Source: CAWGAJ01 sp963820545
GTDB taxonomy: Bacteria; Planctomycetota; Planctomycetia; Pirellulales; Thermoguttaceae
DNA: 64,000 bases
NCBI GenBank assembly: GCA_963820545.1
Contig: CAWGAJ010000002.1
Span: forward strand, 248,001 to 312,000
Direction of reading: 5' to 3'
In this document: piece by piece, positions 9,387-19,709 of the stretch
Numbering within the stretch: position 1 is the stretch's first letter
How the letters are laid out: each line of letters starts with the position of its first letter
Program-made: the position numbers and the translations under genes
Notes under the pieces: generated by a model
What the model was told of the DNA's origin: nothing
What the model saw: the letters and a program-made list of their open reading frames with translations, nothing else
Databases searched by the model: none

Positions 9387-11168
9387 TTAGAGAGGAAGCC
9401 CGGAAGCGGGAAGCTCGATGGTTTCTCCTATGCTAGGCGGCTGGAATTGCTTGAATTCGCCCCCTTCCCAGCAAACCCATTTCAGGGATGGATCTTCCAA
9501 GGCAACGCGGAAGCGAAAAAGGACCTCCGCCGGCCGGCCGTCTTCGGTCAACTCCTTAATAGTGATGCTGACATTGGGCAGTTCGATCGTCTCGCCTCGC
9601 GCCAGGGGATGTTCCATGTCATAAAATAATAGGGATAACGGCGTGCTGAAGTATCCCGATTTTGGATGCAAAATGAGGGAGCGTTCATCCAAACGGCGCA
9701 CGGTCAACGGTGTCGATGCCGGCGCCAATGCCAGCGTGCTCCTGGGCAACGGCTGCCCATCTACAGCCCAGGAGGTCAGCATGTGGATGACCTCCACGGG
9801 TAGAGGATGGTTTACGATGACTAAGTCCCGATCGTAATCCGCCGCTGTTATGTCGGGAATCATATGAAGGCTGGCCAGGAAATGGCTGGGGCCTACTGGA
9901 TTCTTGGCAATCAGCAACATTCCCAATGGGGCGAATATAACGTGTATAAGAACTAAAATCCCGATTAGTGCGGCCTGGGGCAAGCGGCGAGCGAGCGACT
10001 TGCCTCGCCAGAGCTCCCCGCTCAGGGCCAGGGCCAGATATTGTCCCAGCAGCCCCATGGCGCCAATTCCAACGTATGTCAGTTGCCTGTTCTGTGGAAA
10101 GGTCGAACAGATCGGAACTGTGGCAAGCAACATACCTAGCGTCCAAAAGCGCGCTGTGGCGCTGCGGTGTAATAGAGACAAAAAGAAGATGGCTAGGATC
10201 GCCATAAACGCTACACCAATTAGATAAAGCCCAAGAACTCCGTGTGATTTGAGCAACAAAGAGGCTTCCGCGGGTGGAAGGGCCCATTGGCCCAGCAACA
10301 GAATAGGTGTTCGCAGGAAAACCAATTCGAGAAAACGAAGAGGGTGTGCCCCGGGATCCAGAAATGCATCAGCAGATATTCCTGAAATACCATAGTCTTG
10401 CCAGGACCACATGGTGCGCCAAATAACAACCACGATGACGTATGGCATGATGGTGGCAAGCCGGTTTTTCCAAGTGCCGCGATCTAAAATCAGCGCGTAG
10501 GCCAAGAGGTAGGCCGCGGCGCCAATGCCTGCTTCTGCGGATAACAGGTTCATCATCAGCAGGACGGGTGCGAGGATGGCTCCGAGACGAGAGCCGTGCC
10601 GCCGCCATTGGTGATGAAAAAGAATTGCCAGAATGCCGAAAATGGCAGCCAACAGGGCGTTGCGGTTACATAACAAGGAGGCTGGGGTGGCGTGTGAGTA
10701 GTCGACGGCGAAAAGGACTATTGCCAATCCGGCGGCCATGGTTTTGCCCATAATCTGGCGATATAACAGCGATGCGGTAAGCAGCAATAGCCCGAACCAA
10801 AGCAGGCTATGGGCGTGCATGATGTCAGGTCGATTGGGCCATAGATCATAATCCAAAATGTGAGTCATGGTCGTAAGTGGTTTCCAAAATGCGCCGCGAA
10901 CTCCGGTAGACATCCACCAGGGCGCCATACCGATCTCTTTCATGCGCTGGTTGCGGTGGACATCACCATCCATGAAACGGAACATGTCGGTTTGGGCGGG
11001 GCGAACCTCTGAGTAGACTGGCGATTGGACGAGAAGCCAGCGTTGGTAATAATCGTCGAGGAACCATCCAATATTCAATGATGGCAAGACCAGAAGCACT
11101 CCCACAAGAGCGGCAACCGGTCCCAACCAACGCGAAACCAGTATTTTTTCCATAAACTTACGAAACAT
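9387..11168 (-). CDS. GT-C-like polytopic membrane protein, downstream copy of a tandem pair
   Basis: 593 residues with about ten hydrophobic segments. The first helix is followed by SLNIGWFLDDYYQRW, where the paired acidic residues sit in the first periplasmic loop, as in GT-C glycosyltransferases of the mannosyl- or arabinosyl-transferase type. The C-terminal 150 residues are soluble and probably periplasmic, ending in a Pro-rich tail. It is a close paralogue of the gene just upstream (11304-13079): same length, colinear, with most differences in the middle helices. No known family name comes to mind beyond the fold. The epimerase, GT2 and GT-C grouping suggests surface glycan or glycoprotein synthesis using polyprenyl-phosphate sugars. 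Start ATG 11168 begins MFRKF, as in the paralogue. Confidence 0.8.
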   Translation of the reverse strand: MFRKFMEKILVSRWLGPVAALVGVLLVLPSLNIGWFLDDYYQRWLLVQSPVYSEVRPAQTDMFRFMDGDVHRNQRMKEIGMAPWWMSTGVRGAFWKPLTTMTHILDYDLWPNRPDIMHAHSLLWFGLLLLTASLLYRQIMGKTMAAGLAIVLFAVDYSHATPASLLCNRNALLAAIFGILAILFHHQWRRHGSRLGAILAPVLLMMNLLSAEAGIGAAAYLLAYALILDRGTWKNRLATIMPYVIVVVIWRTMWSWQDYGISGISADAFLDPGAHPLRFLELVFLRTPILLLGQWALPPAEASLLLKSHGVLGLYLIGVAFMAILAIFFLSLLHRSATARFWTLGMLLATVPICSTFPQNRQLTYVGIGAMGLLGQYLALALSGELWRGKSLARRLPQAALIGILVLIHVIFAPLGMLLIAKNPVGPSHFLASLHMIPDITAADYDRDLVIVNHPLPVEVIHMLTSWAVDGQPLPRSTLALAPASTPLTVRRLDERSLILHPKSGYFSTPLSLLFYDMEHPLARGETIELPNVSITIKELTEDGRPAEVLFRFRVALEDPSLKWVCWEGGEFKQFQPPSIGETIELPASGLPL

Positions 11169-11303
11169 CTTTAACCTACAGAATGTTTTTTAACTAAAAA
11201 TATGAATATTGAGATCTCTCCATTCACTAATAACCACCCACCTTGCAATACTCCACAATCAACTGACGTTATTTAGGTCCACTTTATTTGGAAAGTCAAT
11301 CCG

Positions 11304-13079
11304 TCAGAAAGGAAGCCCGGAAGCGGGGAGCTCGATACTCTCTCCAATCCCAGGCGGCTGAAACTTCTTGAACTTGCCCGATTCCCAGCAAACCCATTTC
11401 AGGGACGGATCTTCCAAGGGGACGCGGAAGCGAAAAAGGACTTTTGCCGGCCGGCCGTCTTCGGTCAACTCCAAAACTGTGATGCTAACATTGGACAGTT
11501 CAATCGTCTCGCCTCGTGCCAGTGGATGTTCCGTGTTGTAAAATAATCTGGATAACGGAGTGGTGAAGTAGCCCGATTTTGGACACAAAATGAGCGAGCG
11601 TTCATCCAAACGTTGCACGGTCAGCGCGCTCGATGCCGGCGCCAACACTTGCTTGGACCTTGGCAATGGCTGTCCATCGACGGCCCAGGCGGCGAATGCC
11701 GCAAACGGCGGCGCAGGATGGTTTACGATAATCAAGTCGCGGTTATAATCCGCCGCCGACATGCCGGGAATCACTTTCAGGCTGGCGAGGAAGTGACGGG
11801 ACCCCAATGGATTCTTGGCAATCACCAACATTCCCAATGGTGCGAATATAACGTGTATAAAAACTAACATCCCTATTAGCACGGCCTGAGGCAAGCGGCG
11901 AACGAGCGACTTGCCTTGCCATAGCTCCCCGCTCAGGGCCAAGGCCAGATATTGTCCCAGCAGTCCCATGGCTCCAATTCCAATGTATGTCAGTTGCCTG
12001 TTCTGTGGAGAGGTCGAACAGATCGGTACTGTGGCAAGCAACATACCGACAGCCCAAAAGTGCGCTTCGGCGCTGCGGCGGAGCAGAGGCAACAAGACAA
12101 CGGCTAGAATCGATAAAAATGCCACGCCAATCAGACAGAGCAACAGAACATAATAAGGACTGAGGATGAGGTGAACTTCCGCTGGCGGAAAGGCCCATTG
12201 GCCAAGCAGCAGGATGGGCGCCCGCAAAAAGATCATTTCGATAAAACGGAAGGGGTGCGCTATGGGATCCAGATAGAAGGCGATCAAATCGTCTGAAACT
12301 CCGTAACCCTGCCAGGACCACATAATCCGCCAAATAACGACTACGATGATATATGGTAAAACAGCGGCAAGCCTGCGTTTCCAAGTGCCGCAATCCAAAA
12401 TCAACGAATAGGCCAGTATATAAGCCATAGCGCCGATGCCCGCCTCGGCAGATAACAGGCTCATCATCAACAAGATGGGGGCAAAGAATGCTCCCAAACG
12501 AAAACCGTGCCGACGCCACTGATAATGAATATAGATTGCCAGAATGCCGAAAAGAGCTGCCAAAACTGCGTTGCGACCGGCCAAAAAAGTGGCCGGGATG
12601 GCATGTGAGTAGTCAAGGGCGAATAAAACTATGGCTATGCCAGCGGCCACGGTGCTGCCCATTATTCGTCGATACAACAGCGATGCGCAAAGGAGCATTA
12701 GAGCGAACCAGAGCAGGCTTTGTGCGTGCATTATGTCGGGCCGATCGGGCCAGAACTTGTAGTCTACAATATGGGTTATGGCAGTTAGCGGTCTCCAAAA
12801 TGCTCCTCGGATTCCAGTAGATATCCACCATGGCAGCAAGCCAATTTCCTTCATGCGCTGGTTGCGATGAGGATCTCCGTCAAAGAAACGAAACATATCG
12901 CTTTGGGCAGGGCGAATCTCGGAATAAACCGGCGATTGGACTAGAATCCAGCGTTGGTAATAATCGTCGAGAAACCATCCAATGTTCAAGGATGGTGAAG
13001 CCAGAAGCACTCCCACAAGAGCGGCAGCCGGTCCTATCCAGCGATTAACCAGTATCCTTTGGACGAATTTGCGAAACAT
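11304..13079 (-). CDS. GT-C-like polytopic membrane protein, upstream copy of a tandem pair
   Basis: About 591 residues, colinear with the following gene over its whole length. It shares SLNIGWFLDDYYQRW, the SPVYSE.RPAQ.DMFRF segment, a helix GLLGQYLALALSGELW and the soluble end. I chose ATG 13079 (MFRKF) over 13085 because the paralogue starts with the same residues. The role is inferred as for its twin: transfer of a lipid-linked sugar on the outer face of the membrane. The two genes are 135 bases apart, and the short gap before each carries similar sequence, so duplication included flanking DNA. They may have diverged in acceptor or donor; the middle helices differ most. Confidence 0.8.
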   Translation of the reverse strand: MFRKFVQRILVNRWIGPAAALVGVLLASPSLNIGWFLDDYYQRWILVQSPVYSEIRPAQSDMFRFFDGDPHRNQRMKEIGLLPWWISTGIRGAFWRPLTAITHIVDYKFWPDRPDIMHAQSLLWFALMLLCASLLYRRIMGSTVAAGIAIVLFALDYSHAIPATFLAGRNAVLAALFGILAIYIHYQWRRHGFRLGAFFAPILLMMSLLSAEAGIGAMAYILAYSLILDCGTWKRRLAAVLPYIIVVVIWRIMWSWQGYGVSDDLIAFYLDPIAHPFRFIEMIFLRAPILLLGQWAFPPAEVHLILSPYYVLLLCLIGVAFLSILAVVLLPLLRRSAEAHFWAVGMLLATVPICSTSPQNRQLTYIGIGAMGLLGQYLALALSGELWQGKSLVRRLPQAVLIGMLVFIHVIFAPLGMLVIAKNPLGSRHFLASLKVIPGMSAADYNRDLIIVNHPAPPFAAFAAWAVDGQPLPRSKQVLAPASSALTVQRLDERSLILCPKSGYFTTPLSRLFYNTEHPLARGETIELSNVSITVLELTEDGRPAKVLFRFRVPLEDPSLKWVCWESGKFKKFQPPGIGESIELPASGLPF

Positions 13080-13144
13080 GCCCAACGGCTCAAGATGCTT
13101 TTTATCTAGCGGTATGAATTTTGAAGTTTCTCATCTGTTTTTTT

Positions 13145-14074
13145 CTAGGACCGATAGTAATCGACCGTCCGCCGCAGGGCTTCTTCTAAATCTATTTCAG
13201 GCTTGTAGCCCAGGTAACGGCGTGCCTGGGTGATGTCGGCCAGACTTTCGCGCACATCGCCGGAGCGGGGCGGATTGTGACACGGTTTTATATTCGTTCC
13301 CAACAGTCGATTGAGTATGTCAATCAACGTCAATAAGTCGGTCGACTGGCCGTGGGCGATGTTGAATGCCCGGCCGGCGACATGGGGGGCGTCGGCGGCG
13401 AGGAGATTCGCCTGCACAACGTTCGAGACAAAACAAAAATCGCGCGATTGCAGTCCGTCGCCGTAGATGATGGGCTGGCGTCCGGCAAGCATGGCATGAA
13501 TGAAAAGCGGGATTACTCCGGTGTAAGGACTACTTGGATTTTGGCGGGGTCCGAATATATTAAAATACCGCAGCGCCACGGTTTCCAAACCGTATGTGGC
13601 GGTAAAGGCATGGCAATACAATTCGCCGGTCAATTTGGCGACCGCATAGGGCGAGAGCGGCGCCAGCGGGTCGGTTTCACGCCTGATGCCACCGAATCGA
13701 TTACCATAGGCACTGCTTGATGCCGCATACATCAAGCGTCTCACTCCGGCCAAGCGGGCCTCGTTCAGGAGGATCAGCGTGCCGGTCGCACAGGTGGAAT
13801 GAATGTCCAGGGGACGTTCCACGCTCAGCGGCACGGATACCAAGCCGGCATGGTGAAAGACGCAATCCACGCCTTGTACGGCCTTGGCCACGGCCGAAGC
13901 GGACAGCAAATCGGCCTGCACGAACTCGATCCGGTCGCGAAAATTCGCCATGTTGGCCAAACGGCCCGTGCTCAAGTTATCCAACACACGCACTCGATCG
14001 CCCCGGGCAACCAATGCCTCAGTAATGTGCGAACCGATAAAACCCGCTCCGCCGGTCACCAAAAAAGTACGCAT
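13145..14074 (-). CDS. NAD-dependent nucleotide-sugar epimerase/dehydratase (extended SDR)
   Basis: 309 residues with the Rossmann motif TGGAGFIGSH at 7-16, a SDR catalytic pair Y143-x3-K147 (SPYAVAK) and a preceding Ser-rich AASSSAYG segment. The overall pattern is that of UDP-glucose/UDP-N-acetylglucosamine 4-epimerases (GalE/WbpP type): keto-intermediate chemistry at C4 of a nucleotide sugar with bound NAD in the cytoplasm. The exact sugar cannot be read from the sequence. It sits at the head of a minus-strand group with two GT-C-like proteins and a GT2, so it probably supplies an activated sugar for a surface glycan. The start at 14074 directly follows a short gap. Confidence 0.88.
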   Translation of the reverse strand: MRTFLVTGGAGFIGSHITEALVARGDRVRVLDNLSTGRLANMANFRDRIEFVQADLLSASAVAKAVQGVDCVFHHAGLVSVPLSVERPLDIHSTCATGTLILLNEARLAGVRRLMYAASSSAYGNRFGGIRRETDPLAPLSPYAVAKLTGELYCHAFTATYGLETVALRYFNIFGPRQNPSSPYTGVIPLFIHAMLAGRQPIIYGDGLQSRDFCFVSNVVQANLLAADAPHVAGRAFNIAHGQSTDLLTLIDILNRLLGTNIKPCHNPPRSGDVRESLADITQARRYLGYKPEIDLEEALRRTVDYYRS

Positions 14075-14398
14075 CGAACACCTTAACCAGAGAAATTGGG
14101 GATTAGGGATTGGGGATTAGTTTTTAACATCACCATCAATTTACTATATAAAATGTTCTATTTTACACTATAAAACAGGTATTTGGCAAGAGTACTCGGA
14201 ATTAATTCATGTGGCTTGGAGCGTGAAAAAAGGATGCAGGACGAGGGGTGAAGGATGAATGTAAATGATGCATGCTGAATTCATAAACTGAGAACTGAGT
14301 ACGAAAAACTTAATTTTGCATTGTCCACCGTCCACTATTAACCCTTTACCATGAACCATTTACTATTTACTATTCCCCTCTTCTCCCGCCCCTCATCA
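14075..14398. repeat. Repeat-rich gap
   Basis: No gene. Bases 14093-14120 repeat a GGGATTAGGGATTGGGGATTAG unit, 14225-14262 a GGATGNAGGA unit, and 14320-14385 a CCATTTACTATTTACTATT unit. These match the short-period repeats at other gene borders of the window. Confidence 0.6.
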
Positions 14399-15519
14399 TC
14401 ACCCTGTCACTTGATTGATCATCCCCATATAGAAAAACGCCAAGCGAAAAATCACCATGATAATCAGCGCTGCGATCACCATCCACACCGCAAAGGCGGC
14501 CACGGTATTGATTGTTTTCAGGGCAAACTGGGCTTGTTCCTGATATTGATGCGACAAATGGGCCATTGATTCCACCAGTCTTCCGCCCTGCTCGCCCACG
14601 TCAGTGGCATGGAGAAAATCATCGGGAAAACAGCCGGCCTGAGCAAAGGCGTCGTAGATGGAATTTCCCTTTTCGATTTGCGCGTCAATAAAATCGATTT
14701 GCTCGGTATAGCGTGCGTAATTCGTGCTGCTCAGGCTCAGGCGCAGGCGCGGCGCACTTCCATGCCCGCGTTAAACGTGAGATGCAACGACCACGCCAAA
14801 CGCGCCAGCGCCAACTTTTCCAGGGCTTTTCCCAGGCCGGGCAAAGACATCAACGCTCGTTGGACGGGACGCGTCCACGCCAATCCCCGACTAATGGAAT
14901 AAATCGCGAACCATATCAGCCCCGCCACGGCGAGCAGGAAAAGAAGATAGATCGCCAAGCCCCAATTTCCATAAAGGCCGATTCCCAATAGATCGATGTC
15001 CGAACGGGTCATCTCGCGGATGGCGCCCATGATCCAGATGAGAAATCCGATCGCGCTTAACGCCATCGCCAGTTCCACCAGCGGCCAGGTAATGGACGCC
15101 AAAAACTGCCGCCGCAGCGTAAGCCGGTTTTGGTAATGATCGGCCAGTTGAGCAAAGACGACGTCCAGCCGGCCGGTTTGCTCGCCGACTTTGACCAGCT
15201 CGCGAAACAGCAGGGGAAAGAACTCGCCGGTGGCACTTATGGCGTCATAAAGGCTTTCGCCCCGGTTGATCATTTGACTAATGACCGCCAGGCGGCCGCG
15301 GCTACGGCCCCTGGCCCGCTGGGTTTCTCTGGACCAGATGTTTCTGGCATCGATTCCCGACTCCACTGCCACAGACAAGCGATGGCAAAGTTGGCTCAAT
15401 TCAGAAGTAGAGATGCGAGCGAAAAAAAACATGTAAATGCTTTTTTTAATAGGGAAAGGTATGAGGGCCATCACGGCAAAAAGATATAAACGCCAAAAAA
15501 ACGCATGCTTCTCCGGCAA
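14399..15519 (-). CDS. Type II secretion/type IV pilus inner-membrane platform protein (GspF/PilC-like), one frameshift
   Basis: Polytopic inner-membrane protein of the T2SSF family that links the assembly ATPase to the pseudopilus. The first T2SSF domain (about residues 35-165) contains LCHRLSVAVESGID and ELVKVGEQTGRLD. The second begins LARLAWSLHLTFNAGM. The frame stops after EVRRACA at about 14737, and restoring one base near 14742 continues as LRLSLSSTNYARYTEQIDF and DVGEQGGRLVESM, ending with a last membrane helix at 14399. Repaired length is about 374 residues, near the usual 400. No other secretion gene is adjacent, so it may be an isolated component or serve the DUF1559-type prepilins scattered in such genomes. 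Confidence 0.85.
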
Positions 15520-15840
15520 GCCTGGTTGCCTATTTTAACCTGTAAATATAGTATATCATTACCCATGATTATCATCGATATGATAGTGCCCGTGCTAGCT
15601 TCCATATATAGGGAGTAAAACGTTAAGACCCACTACTAATTGTTTTCTTTACTTAAACAGGCGTCATTCCACGAATCTTATTCCTAATCTGCTATTGTGG
15701 GGGGAGATTCGAAGCCCAAACCTGCCGTCCAGTTTTTTTCGCGTGGTTGACCATTTTTGCCTTTCCGGCTATAATCTGCTCGCTGCTCGTAATAGCGGAA
15801 AAGACAAAGGGAGTTGTCAGATTGTGGTTCTTAGCGCGGA
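15520..15840. other. Divergent intergenic region
   Basis: Lies between the outward-facing GspF-like gene and dnaG. It is AT-richer than its surroundings (a TAATATAGTATATCATTA stretch around 15545-15560) and should hold promoters for both sides, but I cannot fix their positions. Confidence 0.4.
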
Positions 15841-17778
15841 ATGGATTTCGCCAATATGGCCACTAAGGAGCTAACGGTGTCAGGCGGCTTGTCGTTCGAC
15901 ACCAAAGAACGCGTTAAACAGGCGGTCGATATCGTCGATCTCGTCGGCAGTCATATTCAGTTGCGCCGTCAAGGGCGCAATTATGTCGGCCTCTGTCCTT
16001 GGCACGACGACACCCATCCCAGCCTTCAGGTCAATCCCGAACGCCAGTCGTTTAAATGTTGGGTCTGCGACATCGGCGGCAACGTATTCAGTTGGGTGAT
16101 GAAGACCGAGGGCGTGGAATTTCGCGAGGCCCTCGAAATGCTGGCCGATCGGGCGGGCATTACCATCGCACATCCAAAGGCCCGCCGCGGAGAATCACCC
16201 GCATCTCCTGCCGGGGTTTTCGATAAGCGCACACTCTATCGGGCCATGGCCTGGGTGGAAAAACAATATCATCGCTGTCTTATGGAATCGCCCCAGGCCG
16301 AGGCCGCGCGCCGTTATCTCCAGGAGCGCGGCATCGCGGCCGAGAGTATCAAAACCTTTCGGCTGGGTTTCTCGCCAGCGGAAAACAATTGGATATCGCA
16401 GCAGGCAATCAAGAGCGAGAACGCGGGAAAAACAGCCGGCCGAATCAAAATTCTCGAAGCCATCGGCGTCTTGACGAAATCGTCCGCCAGCGGCGAGTAT
16501 TACGACCGCTTCAAAGGCCGGTTGCTGTTTTCCATTCGCGATGCCCAAGGCCGTCCCGTGGGACTGGGCGGTCGAGTGCTGCCCGAGGTGCCCACTATCA
16601 GTCCGGCCAAATACGTCAACTCGCCCGAAACGCCCCTTTTTAGCAAAAGCAAGCTGCTCTACGGTTTGGATCTGGCCCGGCAGTCAATCCGCAAAAACGG
16701 CACGGCCTTGGTGATGGAAGGCTACACCGATGTGATCGTCGCCCATCAATACGGCTTCGACAACGCCGTTGCCGTGTTGGGCACCGCCTTGGGCCCGGAG
16801 CAGATCAAAATCCTCAAACATTATGCCGACCGGATAATTTTGGTTCTCGACGGCAACGAGGCCGGTCAGCGCCGGGCAAACGAAGTTTTGGAACTGTTCG
16901 TCGCCGCGCAAATTGATCTGCGGATTTTAACTTTGCCCGAGGGGCTCGATCCGTGCGATTTTCTCCAGCAGAAAGGGGCCCAAGCCTTCGCCGAACTGAT
17001 GGCCTCCTCGGCAATCGACGCTTTGGAACACGCCTTTGCCACGGCCACTCGGGGCGTGGACGTGGACCGCGACGTTCACGCCGCCAGCCAGGCCTTGGAG
17101 CGACTAGTGGCGATCGTGGCCAAGGCCCCGCGACTTCGCACCAGCACCACCCGGGAAGACCGTTTCCGCGAGGAAAAAATCCTTCAGCGCCTGGCGGCCT
17201 GGTTTCGCGTGGATGAGGCCGAGGTGCGCAGACATCTGACGGCCCTGAGGCGGCGCAGTCAAATTCGCGCCGCCGGTCCGCCGGCAACGGAACAGGCCCA
17301 GGCGGCCCAACCCGCTCAGGCGCCGGAATTAAACGATCCTTATCTGCGCGAGTTATTCGAACTCCTCTTGACGCATCCCCAGTGCCTGCCGCTGGTTCGT
17401 GATCAACTCCCCCTGGAGTATTTGGGCACGGGAATTTGCCGCCAGATTTACGATACTTGTTGTCGGCTGGCCGATACGCACGTCAATCCATCGTTCGACC
17501 GGCTGATGCTCGAATTCGACGAACCCGCCGTGAAAAGCCTGCTCGTGCAACTCGACGAAGCGGGTCAATCGAAAGGCGCGCGGGCCGGCAATCCCCAGGA
17601 CTTAGTTTGCGAGTTAATCAAAAATTTTCAGCAGAAGGAGGCAGAAAAACAACGACCACGACAAATCCAAACACTGCGTGAAGGCGGCTTGGACGAAAAC
17701 CGGCAGCTCGATATGCTGAAGGAAATCCTCCGCCGAGAACGCGGCCGGCAAGGTATTACCGAGCCCACGGACGGGTAA
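15841..17778 (+). CDS. dnaG: DNA primase
   Basis: Makes RNA primers for the replisome. 645 residues. CHC2 zinc finger with C52, H55, C73, C76; the core RNA-polymerase domain; and a TOPRIM fold with EGYTD at 293-297 and DGNEAG at 337-342. In most bacterial primases the second motif reads DGDxAG, and its second Asp binds metal; here residue 339 is Asn (codon AAC), a notable change that could be a one-base sequencing error (GAC to AAC). A proline/alanine-rich linker (about 475-500) leads to the helicase-binding C-terminal domain. The gene precedes rpoD in the same direction, the classic macromolecular-synthesis arrangement. I kept ATG 15841; an in-frame ATG six codons later is also possible. Confidence 0.95.
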   Translation: MDFANMATKELTVSGGLSFDTKERVKQAVDIVDLVGSHIQLRRQGRNYVGLCPWHDDTHPSLQVNPERQSFKCWVCDIGGNVFSWVMKTEGVEFREALEMLADRAGITIAHPKARRGESPASPAGVFDKRTLYRAMAWVEKQYHRCLMESPQAEAARRYLQERGIAAESIKTFRLGFSPAENNWISQQAIKSENAGKTAGRIKILEAIGVLTKSSASGEYYDRFKGRLLFSIRDAQGRPVGLGGRVLPEVPTISPAKYVNSPETPLFSKSKLLYGLDLARQSIRKNGTALVMEGYTDVIVAHQYGFDNAVAVLGTALGPEQIKILKHYADRIILVLDGNEAGQRRANEVLELFVAAQIDLRILTLPEGLDPCDFLQQKGAQAFAELMASSAIDALEHAFATATRGVDVDRDVHAASQALERLVAIVAKAPRLRTSTTREDRFREEKILQRLAAWFRVDEAEVRRHLTALRRRSQIRAAGPPATEQAQAAQPAQAPELNDPYLRELFELLLTHPQCLPLVRDQLPLEYLGTGICRQIYDTCCRLADTHVNPSFDRLMLEFDEPAVKSLLVQLDEAGQSKGARAGNPQDLVCELIKNFQQKEAEKQRPRQIQTLREGGLDENRQLDMLKEILRRERGRQGITEPTDG

Positions 17779-17891
17779 GGGCCTTTGCCCGGCATTTGCC
17801 CCCAAGCGCGTTTCGCCGCTTATGGGGGGAAAATATTATCGCATCCCTTTCCACCCAGCGCGTCGCATGGACGCGAAAGGAGCTGTAAGAA

Positions 17892-19566
17892 ATGGATCTC
17901 TTCGATAAGGACTTGCAGGAACTTGTCGCCAAGGGAAAATCCCAAGGCTATCTGACGTACGACGAAGTCAACGACTATCTGCCCGACGAAGAAGTCAATC
18001 CGGAACGGCTCGATAATCTCCTGATCGCCCTGGAAGAAGAAGGCATCGATCTGGTCAACCATCGGCCGGAGCCCAAGTTCTACGATCCCGCCGAGCAAGA
18101 AGAGCAGGAACTTGCCGGCTCGCAAATCGAGGACGACTATGCCGCGCCCGCCGCCGAGATCATCGCCCTGCCCGGCGAACAGACCAAATTCAGCAGCGAT
18201 CCGATCCGCATGTATCTCAGCCAGATGGCCGAGATTCCGCTCTTGACCCGGGCCGAAGAAATCTCCCTGGCCAAAAAGATCGAAGTCACGCGCAAGCGCT
18301 TCCGCCGCACGGTCCTGGGCTGCAACATGGCCCTCAAGTCGACGCTGGCCACGCTGACTAAAGTATTCAAGGGCGCCTTGCCTTTTGATCGCACGATCAA
18401 GGTTTCGCTGACCGAGTGCCTGACCAAGGAACAAATTATTTCCCGGATGCCGCATAATTTGCCCACCTTGAATCACCTGGAAAGCGAAAATCTCCGCGAC
18501 TTCGCCAAATTATTGAACAAGAGCACGCCCCCGGACGAGCGCAGCGGCCCGAAAACGGTTCATCCGGCGGCGCCGCAAAATGCTCACCCTGGTGGAAGAA
18601 CTCAGTCTGCGCACGCGGCGCATTCAGTCCATGATGCGGCACATGGAGGAAGCGGTGGCACGCATGGAAGAAATCCGCCGCCGCCTGCGGCAGATGATCG
18701 ACAATTCGGCCACGCGCGACAAACGGGCGAATCTGCGCAAGGAACTCCGCGACTTGATGCTCCAGACTCAAGAAACCCCCAACAGCCTCGGCAAACGCTG
18801 CCTGCTTATGCGACGTCAATATCAGGATTACGAGCAGGTCAAGCGCCAGCTATCGGGGGGTAACTTGCGTTTGGTGGTCTCGATTGCGAAAAAATACCGC
18901 AATCGAGGGATGAGCTTTCTCGACCTCATACAGGAGGGTAACACGGGACTCATGCGGGCAGTGGATAAATATGAATATCGCCGCGGATATAAGTTTTCCA
19001 CGTACGCCACCTGGTGGATTCGGCAGGCCATTACCCGGGCAATTGCCGATCAGGCCCGCACAATTCGCATCCCCGTCCACATGATCGATGTCCTGAGCAA
19101 GCTGCGAAACGTCTCAAAACGCTTGCAGCAGGAACTGGACCGCGAGCCCACCAGCGAGGAATTGGCCGTCGCCGCCGACATTTCAGTAGACGAGACCCGA
19201 CGGGTATTATCCATGGGAAGGCATCCGGTAAGCCTTGACCGACCGGTCGGAGAAAGCGAAGATAGTTGTTTTGGCGAATTCATCGAAGACGGTGGATTGC
19301 CCCGACCGGAAAAGGCCGCCGCCAATGAACTGCTTCGCGAACGCATCGAACAATTGCTCAAGACGCTTACCTATCGCGAACGGGAAATCATCCGCCTGCG
19401 CTACGGTTTGGGCGACGGCTACACCTACACGCTGGAAGAAGTGGGGCGCATTTTTAAGGTCACCCGCGAGCGCGTCCGGCAAATCGAGGCCAAAGCGGTC
19501 AAAAAATTGCAGCATCCCGTGCGCAGCCAGCAGCTCGCGGGATTCCTCGAGCGAGCGGCAGGCTGA
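17892..19566 (+). CDS. rpoD: Primary RNA polymerase sigma factor, one frameshift
   Basis: Housekeeping sigma-70. The start ATG 17892 has AAAGGAG upstream. Region 1.1 (residues 1-60) is followed by region 1.2 (SSDPIRMYLSQMAEIPLLTRAEEISLAK). The frame breaks at 18541-18544: skipping one base turns DERSGPK into DERAARKRFIRRRR and rejoins the second half, MLTLVEELSLRTRR onward. Regions 2.1-2.4 (DLIQEGNTGLMRAVDKYEY, TYATWWIRQAI), 3 and 4 (RYGLGDGYTYTLEEVG, TRERVRQIEAKA) are complete. Repaired length is about 557 residues. Because a cell needs this gene, the shift is almost certainly a sequence error. It follows dnaG by 113 bases and is closed by a strong terminator. Confidence 0.95.
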
Positions 19567-19579
19567 GACTGTACGTCCA

Positions 19580-19610
19580 GCCGCTGGTTCCCCAACCAGC
19601 GGCTTTTTTT
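19580..19610 (+). terminator. Rho-independent terminator after rpoD
   Basis: Perfect 10-bp stem GCCGCTGGTT / AACCAGCGGC with a four-base CCCC loop, followed by seven T. It begins 14 bases after the rpoD stop codon and closes the dnaG-rpoD unit. Confidence 0.93.
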
Positions 19611-19709
19611 ATCGACCTACTACAATTGTTGGGTTGGCACTTAAACTGCCACCCCAACGAAAACTAAATACCCTATCTTTTATTCCCTATTTCCTATCCC
19701 CTAACCAAC

